Origin: Welwitschia mirabilis
Lineage: Eukaryota; Gnetophyta; Gnetopsida; Welwitschiales
Assembly: GCA_051453625.1 (NCBI GenBank)
Contig: JBOZIK010000001.1
Span: 12,177,383 to 12,241,382, forward strand
Direction: 5' to 3'
DNA: 64,000 nucleotides
In this document: one piece after another, positions 47,560-59,000 of the stretch
Numbering within the stretch: position 1 is the first letter of the stretch
How the letters are laid out: each line of letters begins with the position of its first letter
Notes under the pieces: generated by a model
The model's database searches: none
Told to the model about the DNA's origin: nothing
Seen by the model: only the letters and a program-made list of their open reading frames with translations
Made by a program: the position numbers and the translations under genes

Positions 47560-48560
47560 GGTAGGTTATCTTTTTATCAAGATCATATACCGCTATAGTT
47601 TCATTTCCCAAAATTTTTGTTATGATATAAGGTTCTAGCCAATTTTGTTAGTGTTTCTATTTTAAGTTTTTTTAGGGTCATATATTAGTATAGAATATCC
47701 TATATTAAAATTATTTTTTATAATTTTATTATCATGATATATTTTAGTTTTTTGTTGTATAAGTTCTTTATGCAAAAAGAGCTTTTTTCTGTCTTCATCT
47801 AAAATATTCATATTTTTTATCCATTCGTCTTGAGCTATATGCAAATTTCACTTTAGTTCTTTAGCTAATTTAAAGGTATTTATTCTAAATTCAATTGGAA
47901 AAATACCTCTTTTTTTCATAAACCAATTCATATGATTTAAATCCTATGTTATCTTTCCAAGTTATTCTATGAGCTTATAAAGCTTCATTTAATTTATCAA
48001 TCCAATCTATTTTCTTAATATTTATGACTTTTGTTAATATTCTATTAATTTATTTATTAGTTAATCTAGCTTGGCCATTATATTGAGGATGATAGGCAAT
48101 ATATATTAGATATAAGACTTTGAGGGGCTCCAAACTGATAGATAATATTCTTAAAAAAAGGTTACTATAGTTTGGGAAGAGCAGTCAGATATAGCCTCAG
48201 CCTCAATCCACTTAATGAAGTTATCAACACAGATCAAAATATATTTTTTCCATAGGATGAAGGATTAATAAATTCGATGAAATCTATTTTCTAGACATCA
48301 AAAGGTTCAATTGATTAAATCCATTATTATGGAATTTCTAATCTCTACTTAAGTGCTCCATTTCTTTAACACTTATCATAACTCTAGACATAAATGTTTG
48401 GATCTTTGAATATTGTGGGCTAGTAACATATCACATAAATAATTTTTATCTCCATTCTTCTTGCACCATAATTTCCTCCTTCTTCTCTTGCATGAGCTTT
48501 CTTTACAATTTCTTTATGCAAATTTTCTTTCCACACATCTTCTAATAATATGATCTTTAC
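47560..48560 (-). pseudogene. Ty3/gypsy integrase relic with internal deletion, copy B
   Basis: The C-terminal part is clearest: 47844-47662 is open for 60 codons (MHIAQDEWIKNMN, then KIYHDNKIIKNNF). NGQA with the INRILTKVINIKKIDWID stretch lies at about 48080-48000. Compared with copy C, about 75-85 bases are missing near 48105-48120, which removes the segment carrying the second catalytic Asp (SLISDRE in C). The N-terminal zinc region near 48380-48500 is also decayed. It cannot encode active integrase. Confidence 0.75.
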
Positions 48561-48699
48561 ATCTTCTAAATAACATCTTATCATGCTATGCGTAGTCTCT
48601 AGACTCTCTTAATAATCTTTTTCTTTCATAATAATTTACAAAAACATGGTAATTTCTACTTACAATAAAATTTGCTATGTTAGCATACCATGGATTGGT

Positions 48700-49195
48700 C
48701 TTGACTTGAAAGAGATGTTCATCTAGAAATTCATCTCTTATATTTATCTGTTCTTCATTAGGAAATTCTAATCTTGAGATATGATCTTTTACTACATTTT
48801 CTGTCCCTCTTCTATCAATAATTTTTAGGTCAAATTATTGCATTAATAATATTCATCTCATAATTTTTAAATTAGCTTCCTTTTTATTCATTAAAAATCT
48901 AACAACACTATGATCTATATGAACATTTACTTTGTAACTTAAAATATAATGTCTGAACTTTTTTGATATTATTACTATTACTAACAACTCTTGCTTAGTT
49001 CTTGTGTAATTTTGTTGAGATATTTTAAAGTTCTTACTAATATATACAATAGCATATGATTTATTATTTTCATCTTTTTACCTCAAAATGGATCCCATAG
49101 TATGACTAAATGTATCAGTCATAAAGTAAAATGATATTCTTCAATTAGGTCCCTGTAAGATGGGTGCTGTTTAGTAGGCACTTTAACATTCATCA
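48700..49195 (-). pseudogene. Ty3/gypsy RNase H relic, copy B
   Basis: Aligns with the intact RNase H of copy C but is broken by several stops. Fragments of the terminal DHxSxLEF region (about 48785-48760) and of the VxxxYKVNVHID-type strand (about 48945-48910) are visible. Confidence 0.7.
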
Positions 49196-50000
49196 ATCTA
49201 ATTATATTTCACATCCTTTTGTAAAATATTACTCAGAGGTTTAGCAATTTTACTAAAGTAGGATATAAATCTTCTATAATATCCAATGTGTCCTAAGAAA
49301 GATCTTAATTCTTTTAGTTTGGTTGGATTAAAATATCTTTTATAGCTTTAATTTTTTGTTCATTGATGTCAATCCCTTTTTCAAATATTTTATGTCCCAA
49401 AACTATGCCTTCTATCATTTTAATACGACTTTTCAACCAGCTAAGTTTTAAGTGTTTCTTTTTACATCTTTCTAAAACCCTTTCTAATATGTCAATTGAC
49501 TTATCAAAATTATTTCCAAAAGTTAAGAAATTATCCATAAATACTTTAATAGTTCTTCTTCTTATATCTTGAAAAATACTATTTACTAACGTTTGGAAGC
49601 TACCAGGGGCATTATATAAATCAAATGGTAATACTCTATAGGCTTAAGTACCCTAATGATAAGTAAAAATTGTCTTGGCTTGATTCTCTAAAGTTGTTAA
49701 AACCTAATTATATCCATTATATTCATTAAAAAAGATATAGTACTAATGCTTAGATATTCTTTCTAAAACCTGACCTATAAATGGAAGAGCAAAATGATCT
49801 TTAAAAGTTGTTATATTCAACATTTAAAAATCTATACACACCTTTCTTTTATTTTATTTCTTTGATACCACTGTAATAAAACTAATCCATTCTGAATCAG
49901 ATGTAGGATAGGTAAACCGAACATTCAAGAGTTTAGAAATTTATTATTTAATTATTTTTTTCATCTGTGGATTACATCTTATTTTTGGCTACTTGCGTGG
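49196..50000 (-). pseudogene. Ty3/gypsy reverse transcriptase relic, copy B
   Basis: The segment 49538-49314 is open for 74 codons, beginning at the catalytic box, which reads MDNF here (second Asp changed to Asn, a G-to-A change). It continues with DILERVLERCKKKHLKLSW and GIVLGHKIFEKGIDI, the standard RT-connection sequence. Upstream sequence to about 50000 aligns with copy C but is frame-broken. Confidence 0.8.
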
Positions 50001-50472
50001 TTTAATGTAAGCATCCAAATAAATTCTATGTTAACATATTTTTAGATCTATTTTCTTAATATCAGTATGATCCCAAGAAAAAGCTTCTTTTCTTCTGATC
50101 AACATTCTTTTAAACTTTCTTTTCTAAGAATAAGTTAAATAAATATTTATAATCAAAGATCAATTTGGAGCTACTTTAATATACTTTAATCCTTCCTTAA
50201 GTGAAGGCCTTTCTATCTCTTAAGATGTCAAACTTTCTTCTTCATACTTTTCTTTATTTTACTTATTTAACATCATACTAACCTCTTGTGTTAGAATTAC
50301 ATTAGTTCTAGATTTTGTATTATGCACCATCTCCTCTACAACTACTGCATTATAAGTTGATCTCTTTCTTAAGATCTTCTATATTAATTTTCATGACCCA
50401 TTTTCTAGAATAAATAGTAGCATCTATAATAGCCATCTAACGTCTTTCTAAAATTACTACATGGGTGTATCC

Positions 50473-50715
50473 CTAATTCTTCATTACTAAAAAATCTATT
50501 AAGTAGATAAATCCATAGAGTTTGATGAATATATATTTTAGAACTCCTTTTGGTGGTACTGCTAAACCATTTTCCAAGTATACTTTTTCTTGGTAAGATA
50601 TCAATTTTGGCTTTTCCACTTCCTTATAAGTCTCATATGCCATTATGTTAACACTTGCTTCTAGATCCATAAGTGCTTCTACTTTGAGCTTTCCATTAAT
50701 TTTTATGTTTGTCAT
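50473..50715 (-). pseudogene. Ty3/gypsy aspartic protease relic, copy B
   Basis: Open for 80 codons from 50715. INGKLKVEALMDLEASVN carries the active-site Asp in DLEAS (usual DLGAS), followed by IMAYETYKEVE and the flap/strand region to IYLIDFLVMKN. It is longer and better kept than in copy C, but the active-site Gly is replaced by Glu. Confidence 0.78.
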
Positions 50716-50786
50716 AGGTGTTCCTAGATTACTAAACTTTCACATTGTTTATTTTAAAGAACTTATGTAAAACTCTAAGAAACTTG

Positions 50787-50854
50787 GTCTTTCCTAACCA
50801 TCTCAATTTATTTTTCATTTGTCTTTCCTAACCATCTCAATTTGTTTTTCATTC
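50787..50854. repeat. 34-bp tandem duplication in gag-PR linker
   Basis: Two units (50787-50820 and 50821-50854), each starting GTCTTTCCTAACCATCTCAA, differ at two positions. Copy C has a single unit. The unit contains the sequence at which copies A and C are broken. Confidence 0.85.
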
Positions 50855-50904
50855 TTACTTTCCTTTTTATTCCTTTGTTTTAAGCACATGCTTTTCATTT
50901 GCTT

Positions 50905-51150
50905 CTAATACGTAGGTAAATCTTTTAGTACTTTTAAATAAGGTAGTGATATTATTGTATCTTCTAAAACTTTTGTTAAATATTCTATGTCGTTTTCAAT
51001 TTTTTGATGTTCTATTTGTTTACTTATCATTAGAAAAGGTAGAGGATCTGTTGATGCATCAACTACTACTTCCTTTTTCATATTTGTTTCTTCATCAAAT
51101 AAAGAGATTTTTAAATTTGTTTTCTTTTCTTGGTCTTCATATGTTACCAT
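50905..51150 (-). pseudogene. gag-protease linker, copy B
   Basis: Open for 81 codons, acidic and Lys-rich (YEDQEKKTNLKISLFDEE, then IEYLTKVLEDTIISLPYLKVL). It lies between the gag zinc knuckle and the protease. Copy A keeps the same end (53490-53302). In plant Ty3/gypsy elements this stretch is part of the gag-pol polyprotein and has no enzymatic role. Confidence 0.65.
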
Positions 51151-52630
51151 TGTTTTCTAGATTTAGTAGTACTGCTTTACTTGTTGCTTCTCCTGGATTG
51201 GATTGAGGTTGAGTAGGAGTTTTTCCTTCTTTCTTCTCTGCTTCTAATTTTTCTTTTATGTCTTTTAAATTTTTGTTTCTCCAATTCCTATAATAATCAT
51301 ATTGCTTTTATCTTTTAGAATTTACATACTTTGTAAAGGCTTTTCTAACTTACCTTCCTATATCCTACTTCTCGTTTCCTACTTTTGGTAAGGATATGGT
51401 TTTTTTTTCTTGCTTGAGGTTGATCTTCTATATTTAAATATACTCTATTATATCCAATTAATGAATAAAATCCTACATCCAGGGACACTCTATTCCTTCA
51501 TAATTATCTTCTCCACAATGTTTGCATATAGGTCCTTCTTTCTCTTTAAAGTGTTATATAGCTAACTGATCAAATTTTCTATCATATTATCAGTTACTTT
51601 TTTAGCTACTTCTTCTATGAGATTGATATGCTTTGAACTATACACACTACCATCCACTTCTGGGGTAAATACTTCATCTATTCTTTTCTTCTTTCCACTC
51701 TCTTATCTTCATCCTTGATTCATGTTATAAAACTGAGTAATAGATTTTTCTACATTCTTTGCCTTAATGCTTCTTATACATAATAAGTTTAATTCCTTTA
51801 AAGTTTGACTCTGTAATCCTCTAAATAAATCTCTGACTCATTCTCTAGGTACATCTTCATGGTTGGAACATTTAGCTAACAATATATTATATCTATCCAT
51901 GAACTTGTCAAACCTTTTATTATCTTTCTATTTAATATTCAAATTTTGTTCTCTCAAATCTTCAACTATTCTTATGGGTTGAAGTTTAGCTAAGAAAGCT
52001 TTTTAAGATCTTCCAATGAACTAAAAGCATGATTAATATTTTTATCATATCATAGTTGAGCATCCCTTTTTAAAGAAAAAGAAAAATACTTGAGAAAATC
52101 AGATTCTGAATCAATATGATTTGCTTTACAGAAGGCATCAAATAAACTTAAATGTAGTAGAGGTTCTTCTGATTTCTTGCCCTCAAAAGTTGGTATTGAT
52201 GTTATATTTATATTTTCACTTTTTCCAGGTATTCTAAGATTGTAGAATTAATAAAACTTAAATTTTCTAGCCAACGAGTTTCATAATCTTCCCAATAGCA
52301 CCCTGCTACAAATTTTTTTTAAGGTTTACTTATCTTAGCTATTTGGGAAGATTCTCCTTGAGTAATAGGTGATTTGAGAAGAATACATAACCTATGTTCT
52401 ATTTCACTCATTAGTTTAGGAAGGATTTGTTCTTTTACAATTTTTTCAATAGCGGTTTCATCCATATTAAAATCTTCCTCCTCTATCTCTATTTTAATCT
52501 TGCTTTCAGTATGCTCATATAAATTATATTTGCTAGGATATTTAACAAACTTACCTCTCTCATTTCATCATTTTCCTTAACTATCCTATTAGATTATAGA
52601 CTTTTTCATTTCTACTAGTTAGCTTTAGGA
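51151..52630 (-). pseudogene. Ty3/gypsy gag relic, copy B
   Basis: Gag forms the virus-like particle and binds element RNA. Reading right to left, the retrotransposon-gag core is recognisable as KRFDKFMDRYNILLAKCSNH (about 51930-51870) followed by LFRGLQSxTLKELNLL (about 51835-51785). A CX2CX4HX4C-type zinc knuckle lies at 51528-51484 (CKHCGEDNYEGIECP), with the histidine changed to Tyr. The N-terminal part is acidic. The frame is interrupted by several stops. It is preceded (to the right) by a primer-binding site and LTR, as expected. Confidence 0.75.
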
Positions 52631-52632
52631 TA

Positions 52633-52650
52633 TCCCTCCTTCTAGAACCA
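52633..52650 (-). promoter_or_regulatory. Candidate primer-binding site, copy B
   Basis: Three bases inside the LTR end the minus strand reads TGGTTCTAGAAGGAGGGA. It begins with TGG, the complement of a tRNA CCA end, at the correct distance. I cannot name the tRNA. Copy A has lost this stretch. Confidence 0.5.
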
Positions 52651-52653
52651 AAA

Positions 52654-53188
52654 TGGTGAAAGCTTATATTATGAAATAAATATAAAAATACTAAGAAATT
52701 ATTCCAAAAAATACATAAAACTATGATGCTGTTAATCTAAAATAAGCTTAAATCATTAAATGAAAATCAGAGATTTACTAAAGAACTAGTTGAGATCACT
52801 AACACTTCAACCATTTAGTTCAAAATGCATTATCAAGATAAACTCATGATGAAGTTACTTGAACTAGTTAGGTTGATGACTGATGAGTTTTCTATATACA
52901 TATATTACACTATTGGAAATGAAAAAAACATAGCAAAAGTTTTACTAAACGCTGAATAATACTTATTTTTAAGTATTACTAATTATCCTAATTTATGTTC
53001 AGCTACATAAATAGGAGTAAGTAAAAGAAGATATTACCTTTCTAAGTAGTAAAACATGTTCACAATATTTCTTAAAGACATTAGCTTTCCAACTTTATAT
53101 TAAAATACTAGAATGTTACATAAGAATATATTGATAAGTTTGTGTTTTTCTTTGTAGGTAATACTAGAACATTAGAGCTGCTGCTATG
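52654..53188 (-). repeat. Partial 5' LTR, copy B
   Basis: Aligns with the left half of the other two LTRs (34209 and 55108), from the TGAAAGCTTATA end through the ACTAGAACATT word. It is cut at the gap, so about 400-500 bases are missing. Confidence 0.85.
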
Positions 53189-53288
53189 NNNNNNNNNNNN
53201 NNNNNNNNNNNNNNNNNNNNNNNNNNNNNNNNNNNNNNNNNNNNNNNNNNNNNNNNNNNNNNNNNNNNNNNNNNNNNNNNNNNNNNNN
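53189..53288. other. Assembly gap, 100 N
   Basis: Separates the broken LTR of copy B from the gag-PR linker of copy A. Sequence after the gap overlaps in content with the end of copy C at 45588-45621. Confidence 0.95.
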
Positions 53289-55107
53289 TAACTATCTCAA
53301 TTTATTTTTCCTTCTTACTTTCCTTTTTATTCCTTTGTTTTAAACACATGCTCTTCATTTGCTTCCAATACATACGGACATCTTTTAATAATTTTAAAAG
53401 AGGTAATGATATCAGTGTATCTTCTAAAACTTTTGTTAAATATTCTATGTCCTTTTTAATTTTTGGACATTCTACTTGTCTAGTTCTCATTGGAAAAGGT
53501 AGAGAATCTGCTAATGCATCAACAACTACTTCCTTCTTCGTATTTATTCATTCATCAACTAAATAGCTATTCAAATTTGTTTTCTTTCCTTGGTCTTCAT
53601 CTATCACCATCTGTTTTGCTTTCCTTGAACTTGGTTGAGGTTGAGTAGGAATTTTTCCTTCTTTCTTCTCTATCTCTTATTTTTCTTTCATGTCTTTTAA
53701 ATCTTTGTTTCTCCAATTTCTATAATAATTATATTGTTTTCTCTTTTAGCATTTATATGTTTTTGTAAAGGCTTTTTTGACTTACCTTTCCATTTCCTAC
53801 TTTGGTAAGGATATGGTTTTTTTCTTGCTTGAGGTTGATTCCCTATATTTAAATCTATTCTATTAATATCCAACCACTGAACAAATCCCTACATTTAAGG
53901 ACATTCTGTTCCTTCATGATTATCTTCTCCAAAATGTTCATATAAAGGTCTTTTTTCCTCTTTAAAGTGTCGTACAACTAACTAATCAAATTTTTCTACC
54001 ATACTATCAATCACTTTTTTAGCTACTTCTTTCATAAGACTAATACATAGCTACTTCTTCGATAAGACTGATATGCTTTGAGCTATACACACGATCATCT
54101 ATGTCAGGGATAAATACTTCATTTATTCCTTTCTTCTTTTCACTTTCTTGTTCCCATCCTTGCCTCATGTTATAAAACTTAGTAATAGATTCTCCTACCT
54201 CTTAAACATTTTTTGTCTTAATGCTTCCTCTACATCGTAAGCCTAATTCCTTTAAAGTTTAACTATGTAATCCTCTAAATAGAGATCTGACTAGTTCTCT
54301 GGCTATAATTCTATGCTTATGACATTTAGTTAATAATATATTATATCTATCCAAGAACTCATCAAATGTTTCATTATCTTTTTGTTTAATATTCAAAATT
54401 TGTTCTCTTAAATGTTCAACTATCTTTATGGGTTGAGATTTAGCTAAAAAAGCATTCTTAAGAGTTTCCCATAAACTAAAAGCATGATCATGATTTCTAT
54501 GATATCATAGTCGAGTATCCCCTTTTAAAGAAAAACGAAAATACCTCAAGAAATTAGATTCTAAGTCAAGATAATTTTCTTGGTAGAAGGAATCAAATAA
54601 ACTTAAATCCTATAGAGGTTCTTTTAATTTCTTATCCTCAAAAGTGGGTATTAATGGTATATTTATCTTTCTCACACTTTCTAAGTATTCTAAGGCTATC
54701 GGATTAATAGGACTTAAATCTTCTAGCTAATGAGTTTTATAATTCAAAGGTCTTGAATCTCCATCGTCTTCCCAATAACATCCTACTACAAATTTTGTTT
54801 CAGGTTTATTTATCCTAGCTATTTGGGAAGATTCTTCTTGAGTGATAAGTGATGTGAGAAGAATGCACAACCACTATGCTATTTTACTCATTAATTTAGA
54901 AAAGATTTATTTTTTTATAGTCTTTCCAACAGTAGTTTCATCCATACTAAAATCTTCCTCTTCTATCTCTATTTTAATCTTACTTCTCGTCTACTCATCC
55001 AAATTATATTTGTCAGATATTTTAACAAACTTACCTCTCTCATCTCGTCATTTTCCTTCACTATCATGTTGGATTGACTTCTTCATCTCTACTAGTTAGC
55101 TATGAAA
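53289..55107 (-). pseudogene. Ty3/gypsy gag relic, copy A
   Basis: Reading from the LTR leftward there is an acidic N-terminus (KIKIEIEEEDFSMDETTVG, about 54985-54930). Next is the gag core, with KGDTRL, HAFSLWETLKNAFLAKSQ (about 54488-54435) and FDEFLDRYNILLTKCHKH (about 54375-54320). LFRGLHS and LKELGLRC come after these. The zinc knuckle at 53944-53900 keeps the His (GEDNHEGTECP), but its first two cysteines are changed. The linker IEYLTKVLEDTLISLPLLKLL is open at 53490-53302. This is the most readable gag in the window. It aligns with copy B, and its pol continuation is most likely copy C. Confidence 0.8.
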
Positions 55108-56021
55108 TTATGAAAGCTTATATTGTGAAATAAATGGAGAAAATACTAGGAAATTATGCTGAAAAATGTAGAAAACCATAATGATGTTAACCTAAAATAG
55201 ATTAAACCATTAAATTAAAATCAAATGTTTATTAAAGAACTAGCTGAAACCACTCAACACTTGAACCATTTATTTTAAAATGCACCATTAAGATAAACTC
55301 ATGATGAAGTTACTTGAACTAGTCAACTTGATAATTGATGAGTTAACTACATATAAACATTATGTAAGTTTCACTGAACGCTGAACAATACTTATTTTTA
55401 AGTATTGCTAATTATCCTAATTTATTTTCAGCTGCATAAAAAGGAGCAAGTAATGGAGGATATTACTTTTTTAAGTAATAAAATATGTTCACAATACTTC
55501 TTAAAAATATTAGTTTTCATCTTTACCAGAAGTTACACAGAAATGTATTGATAAGTTGTGTTTTCCTCTACAGGTAACACTAGAACTTTGGAAATGCTAC
55601 TACGCCCTTTTCAGAATGTCTGAAGCTTTCCTTTGACCTCTTGATTTGTTCTATTTCTAAAGACTTTTTTTTCAGAAGATCCTCCCTCCTTGTGGTGATC
55701 CTCTTCTTATACTTTTTAGCCCCTTTCTATTTTGCTAATTTCTTTTTTTGCTCCTGAAGGATAGGTTTATGGTTGAAGTTGTTGTGTTTCCACCACCTTG
55801 GTCTTCTCTCTCATCCTCATGCCAAATGGCATTTTGTACCTTTATATCTATCCATCTATATATATATGCTAACCTACTAACATACTAACTAATCTATTAA
55901 CTAGCTAGTACATTAACATAAGTACTAAAGAGAAATATCGAATACCATCTAAAATATATAATTATAAGAACAAAAATATTTTATTAATAAGAACAGTTTA
56001 CATCATTATTTTTACTCATCA
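55108..56021 (-). repeat. 5' LTR of the 21.8-kb insertion (element A), 914 bp
   Basis: Full-length partner of 34209-35223, ending TCATCA on the right and followed by the TACAT duplication. The left end is altered (TTATGA instead of TGATGA). The two LTRs differ at many positions and in the microsatellite, so the insertion is old. Confidence 0.9.
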
Positions 56022-56026
56022 TACAT
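56022..56026. other. Target-site duplication TACAT (right)
   Basis: Same five bases as 34204-34208, directly outside the LTR terminus. Confidence 0.8.
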
Positions 56027-59000
56027 CATCCTTGGATGGAGGAAATGTGCTTAAATGTGAGATTTTAATGTCACTAGAAAAGTCACTAAACATTAACACT
56101 TGCTTAGAAATTATAGCACCATCCCCAATAATGGTGGTAATAATAAGTGCAAAGTCATTGCATCTTATGTCATACAATTCAATGAACCTTATGATTTTAT
56201 AATGTTTTTGAAAGTTTTCATATAATAGTCAAATGAACTGATGTTACCAAAAAACAAACAAGGTTATGAAATGCTTGGCACCTTATATCACATCAAGGTA
56301 TATATTTCATGAGGTCATTTCCCAATTTGACATCTTATGATGTTCTAAGAATTCAAATCTAATTAATGATGCATCCAACCTAAACACTATGGTTAAATAA
56401 CAATTTAATGTTGCCTTGACATCTTGCAAAACTCAGGAAACATTATATAGGTTACGGTGAAATTAATATGCCTTTGGCTTTAAAAATTAATAAAATGTTA
56501 CTTTAATTAGTTGTCAATCATCTAAGGTAAACGACGTATAGCCTAATCAATTGATACTGCACTTTGTTTTAAGTGTAATATGTGAGAGAGAGAGATATTA
56601 TTAAAAAAATAGAGGGGATGCATATTATAGTACATAATTCCCAAATGGAAAAATTCAAAATCCTAAGTTTCTTTGTAATAATACCAATGATGATGTCCAA
56701 TAAAATAATAAAATCTTAACACCTATCAATAATCACACGTGATGAGCTAAAGGAGTAGTAATAAAGGATTGCATTATAACAACAATGGATTTGCTCTTCT
56801 AGCACCATATTCTCTATTGATTTTACATTTCAAATTTTCTTATCTCAAATAATGGTAATCATTTCACAAGTAAGGTGTTGTAAAAATGTATTAAGTCTTA
56901 TGCTTTAAAGTGTAGTTTAACATCACTATATCATCTATAGGCTAATGATCAACTCAAGATTATTAATAGGGAGATTTTTTAAATTATCCTTAACCTTATT
57001 ATCAAATATGAGAAGAATTTATTTAATAAACTTCTTAAGACTTTATAATTTTACCATGCCTCTTATAAAAATCCCACTAAATATAACATTGTATAATGTC
57101 TTTATGGAAAACTTCATACTTCTCATTAAACTTGAAGATCAAAGTATATCTATGATGGTTGAGTTAGATCTTAACTTAGCCATCTCTCAAAAGAAAAGAC
57201 AAGCAATATTGAATATCTTAGATGAGGATATGGGAAACACCAAAGTCAACAAACTTCAATTTCTTCAAGAGGAACAATGGTTTGGTGTATAATCCCTTAC
57301 TAAACAATTCATCAACTAAATTCCTTACATACTGAGATGTACAACCAAACTAATTAATTTGTTCTATTTAGTAGCCACTAAATTGTGAGAACGTATAAGA
57401 CTTAAATAAGGCCTTGGACATGCAAGCTATTAATGTGACAACATTTGAAGAAATATCATCATCATGGTAATGATGATTAACACGATTAAGATGTACTCCT
57501 ACCTTTTCTCGTATTATATTATAGAGTTCCCTCATGTTTTCTTTATAAATTTTCCTTTTTACTTGAATAGATATAGATTAGGATCTCTTTTTCTTTTTAT
57601 TCTTTTTATCTTAATTAATCAAATCTCTACATTTAAATTCACATGTTCAAATGATTTAATGAACAAGGATCATCATAATTTAACAAAAATAAGTTTATTT
57701 AGGTGATAATGTAGTATCCTATTCAAGTACAGATATGGTGGCTTTAGTTTTGTATTTTCATTTAAAGCATGAAGCATGTCCATTTTGTGAATACTAAAGT
57801 AGCTTCGTTAGTATTTACAAAAAAAAGGATTATGAATACTTAGTTATAAATAATATCTTTTTCAGATAAGTGAGTTCTAGATTTTACCTAACCTTGACTT
57901 CTCATGCACTTGAGGCCATAATTCATTCATGCAAAAAAATTGTGACTATAATAATTTTTGAGATAATCCAATGCCATAGCTATTATGCTACAATCGCATC
58001 CTAAAGACTCATTAAACTATGTAAAGTAATACTGCAGTCTTTCATATTACAGTTCCATATTACAACCACCCACTTGAAGGAATCATGTGTCAAGTGATCA
58101 TGATGTAAACAAATTTCAAGGAAGAGAGTTCATGAATTACTCTGGTGATCACTACTTTATATCATTATAAGATCTCCGATACTTTGGCAAAGACAACTCA
58201 TAATGAGAAACATGGCACCACTTCATACAATGTAATCTAATTCCAACCAAACACTATATATTCCATGTACTTTTTCCTTTAGTTTAAAGGAGGGAAGAAA
58301 AGAAAGAAGGGGGAAAAAGAAGAAGAAGAAGAAGAAGAGCCTAAAAACATTGATTACCAAGAGCCAACTATGTTTTCAACAAAAATGTAACTAGTTTTCA
58401 TTATGTTAAAACCCCTCCATTGCATTTATTTGTATTTATTTTACTCGCAACATGGTTTTACAAGATACATCCATTTTCCATCTCATTCAATTGCTGGTTT
58501 TATCTTTAAAATGTTCTCATTACAATATATGTGAACTTTTGTCATTGCCTATCAAGACCAATTCAATGGTGTCATTCAAGCTTTCATACTTTTACTCTGT
58601 ACCTTGTACTATTAACACTATGAGTAAAGACAAAATGAAAAACATGTTTTAGTGAGCAATCACTTTCATAATGCATTGTCAAGGTAGAAATAGCATCATT
58701 TACTAGAACTCACTTTGAGCTTTTCCATGATTACTGAATAGTCAAATCTAGAGTTGGTTAGTCAAAGTTATGATTATTGGAAAACAATACATTGTTCACG
58801 ATTATTTGTAAAAAAGAAAGGAGAAAATAAAAAAGTAAAATAGGTCTTATTAAATTCTTAATTTTTACAAATTGTAATGTTTATTAGTTTTCATGTGCAT
58901 CATAAAACATAGGATTTAACATTTCATAGGTTGCATCATAGGATTAGCATTTGTCATGCATTAATTTATTATCTTTGTTAACTCTGCCTTAACACACTGT

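Noticed and set aside
56945-57292. 115-codon open frame on the plus strand
   Set aside because: Some words look like an integrase C-terminus, but no catalytic motif, zinc region or neighbouring pol domain could be found.
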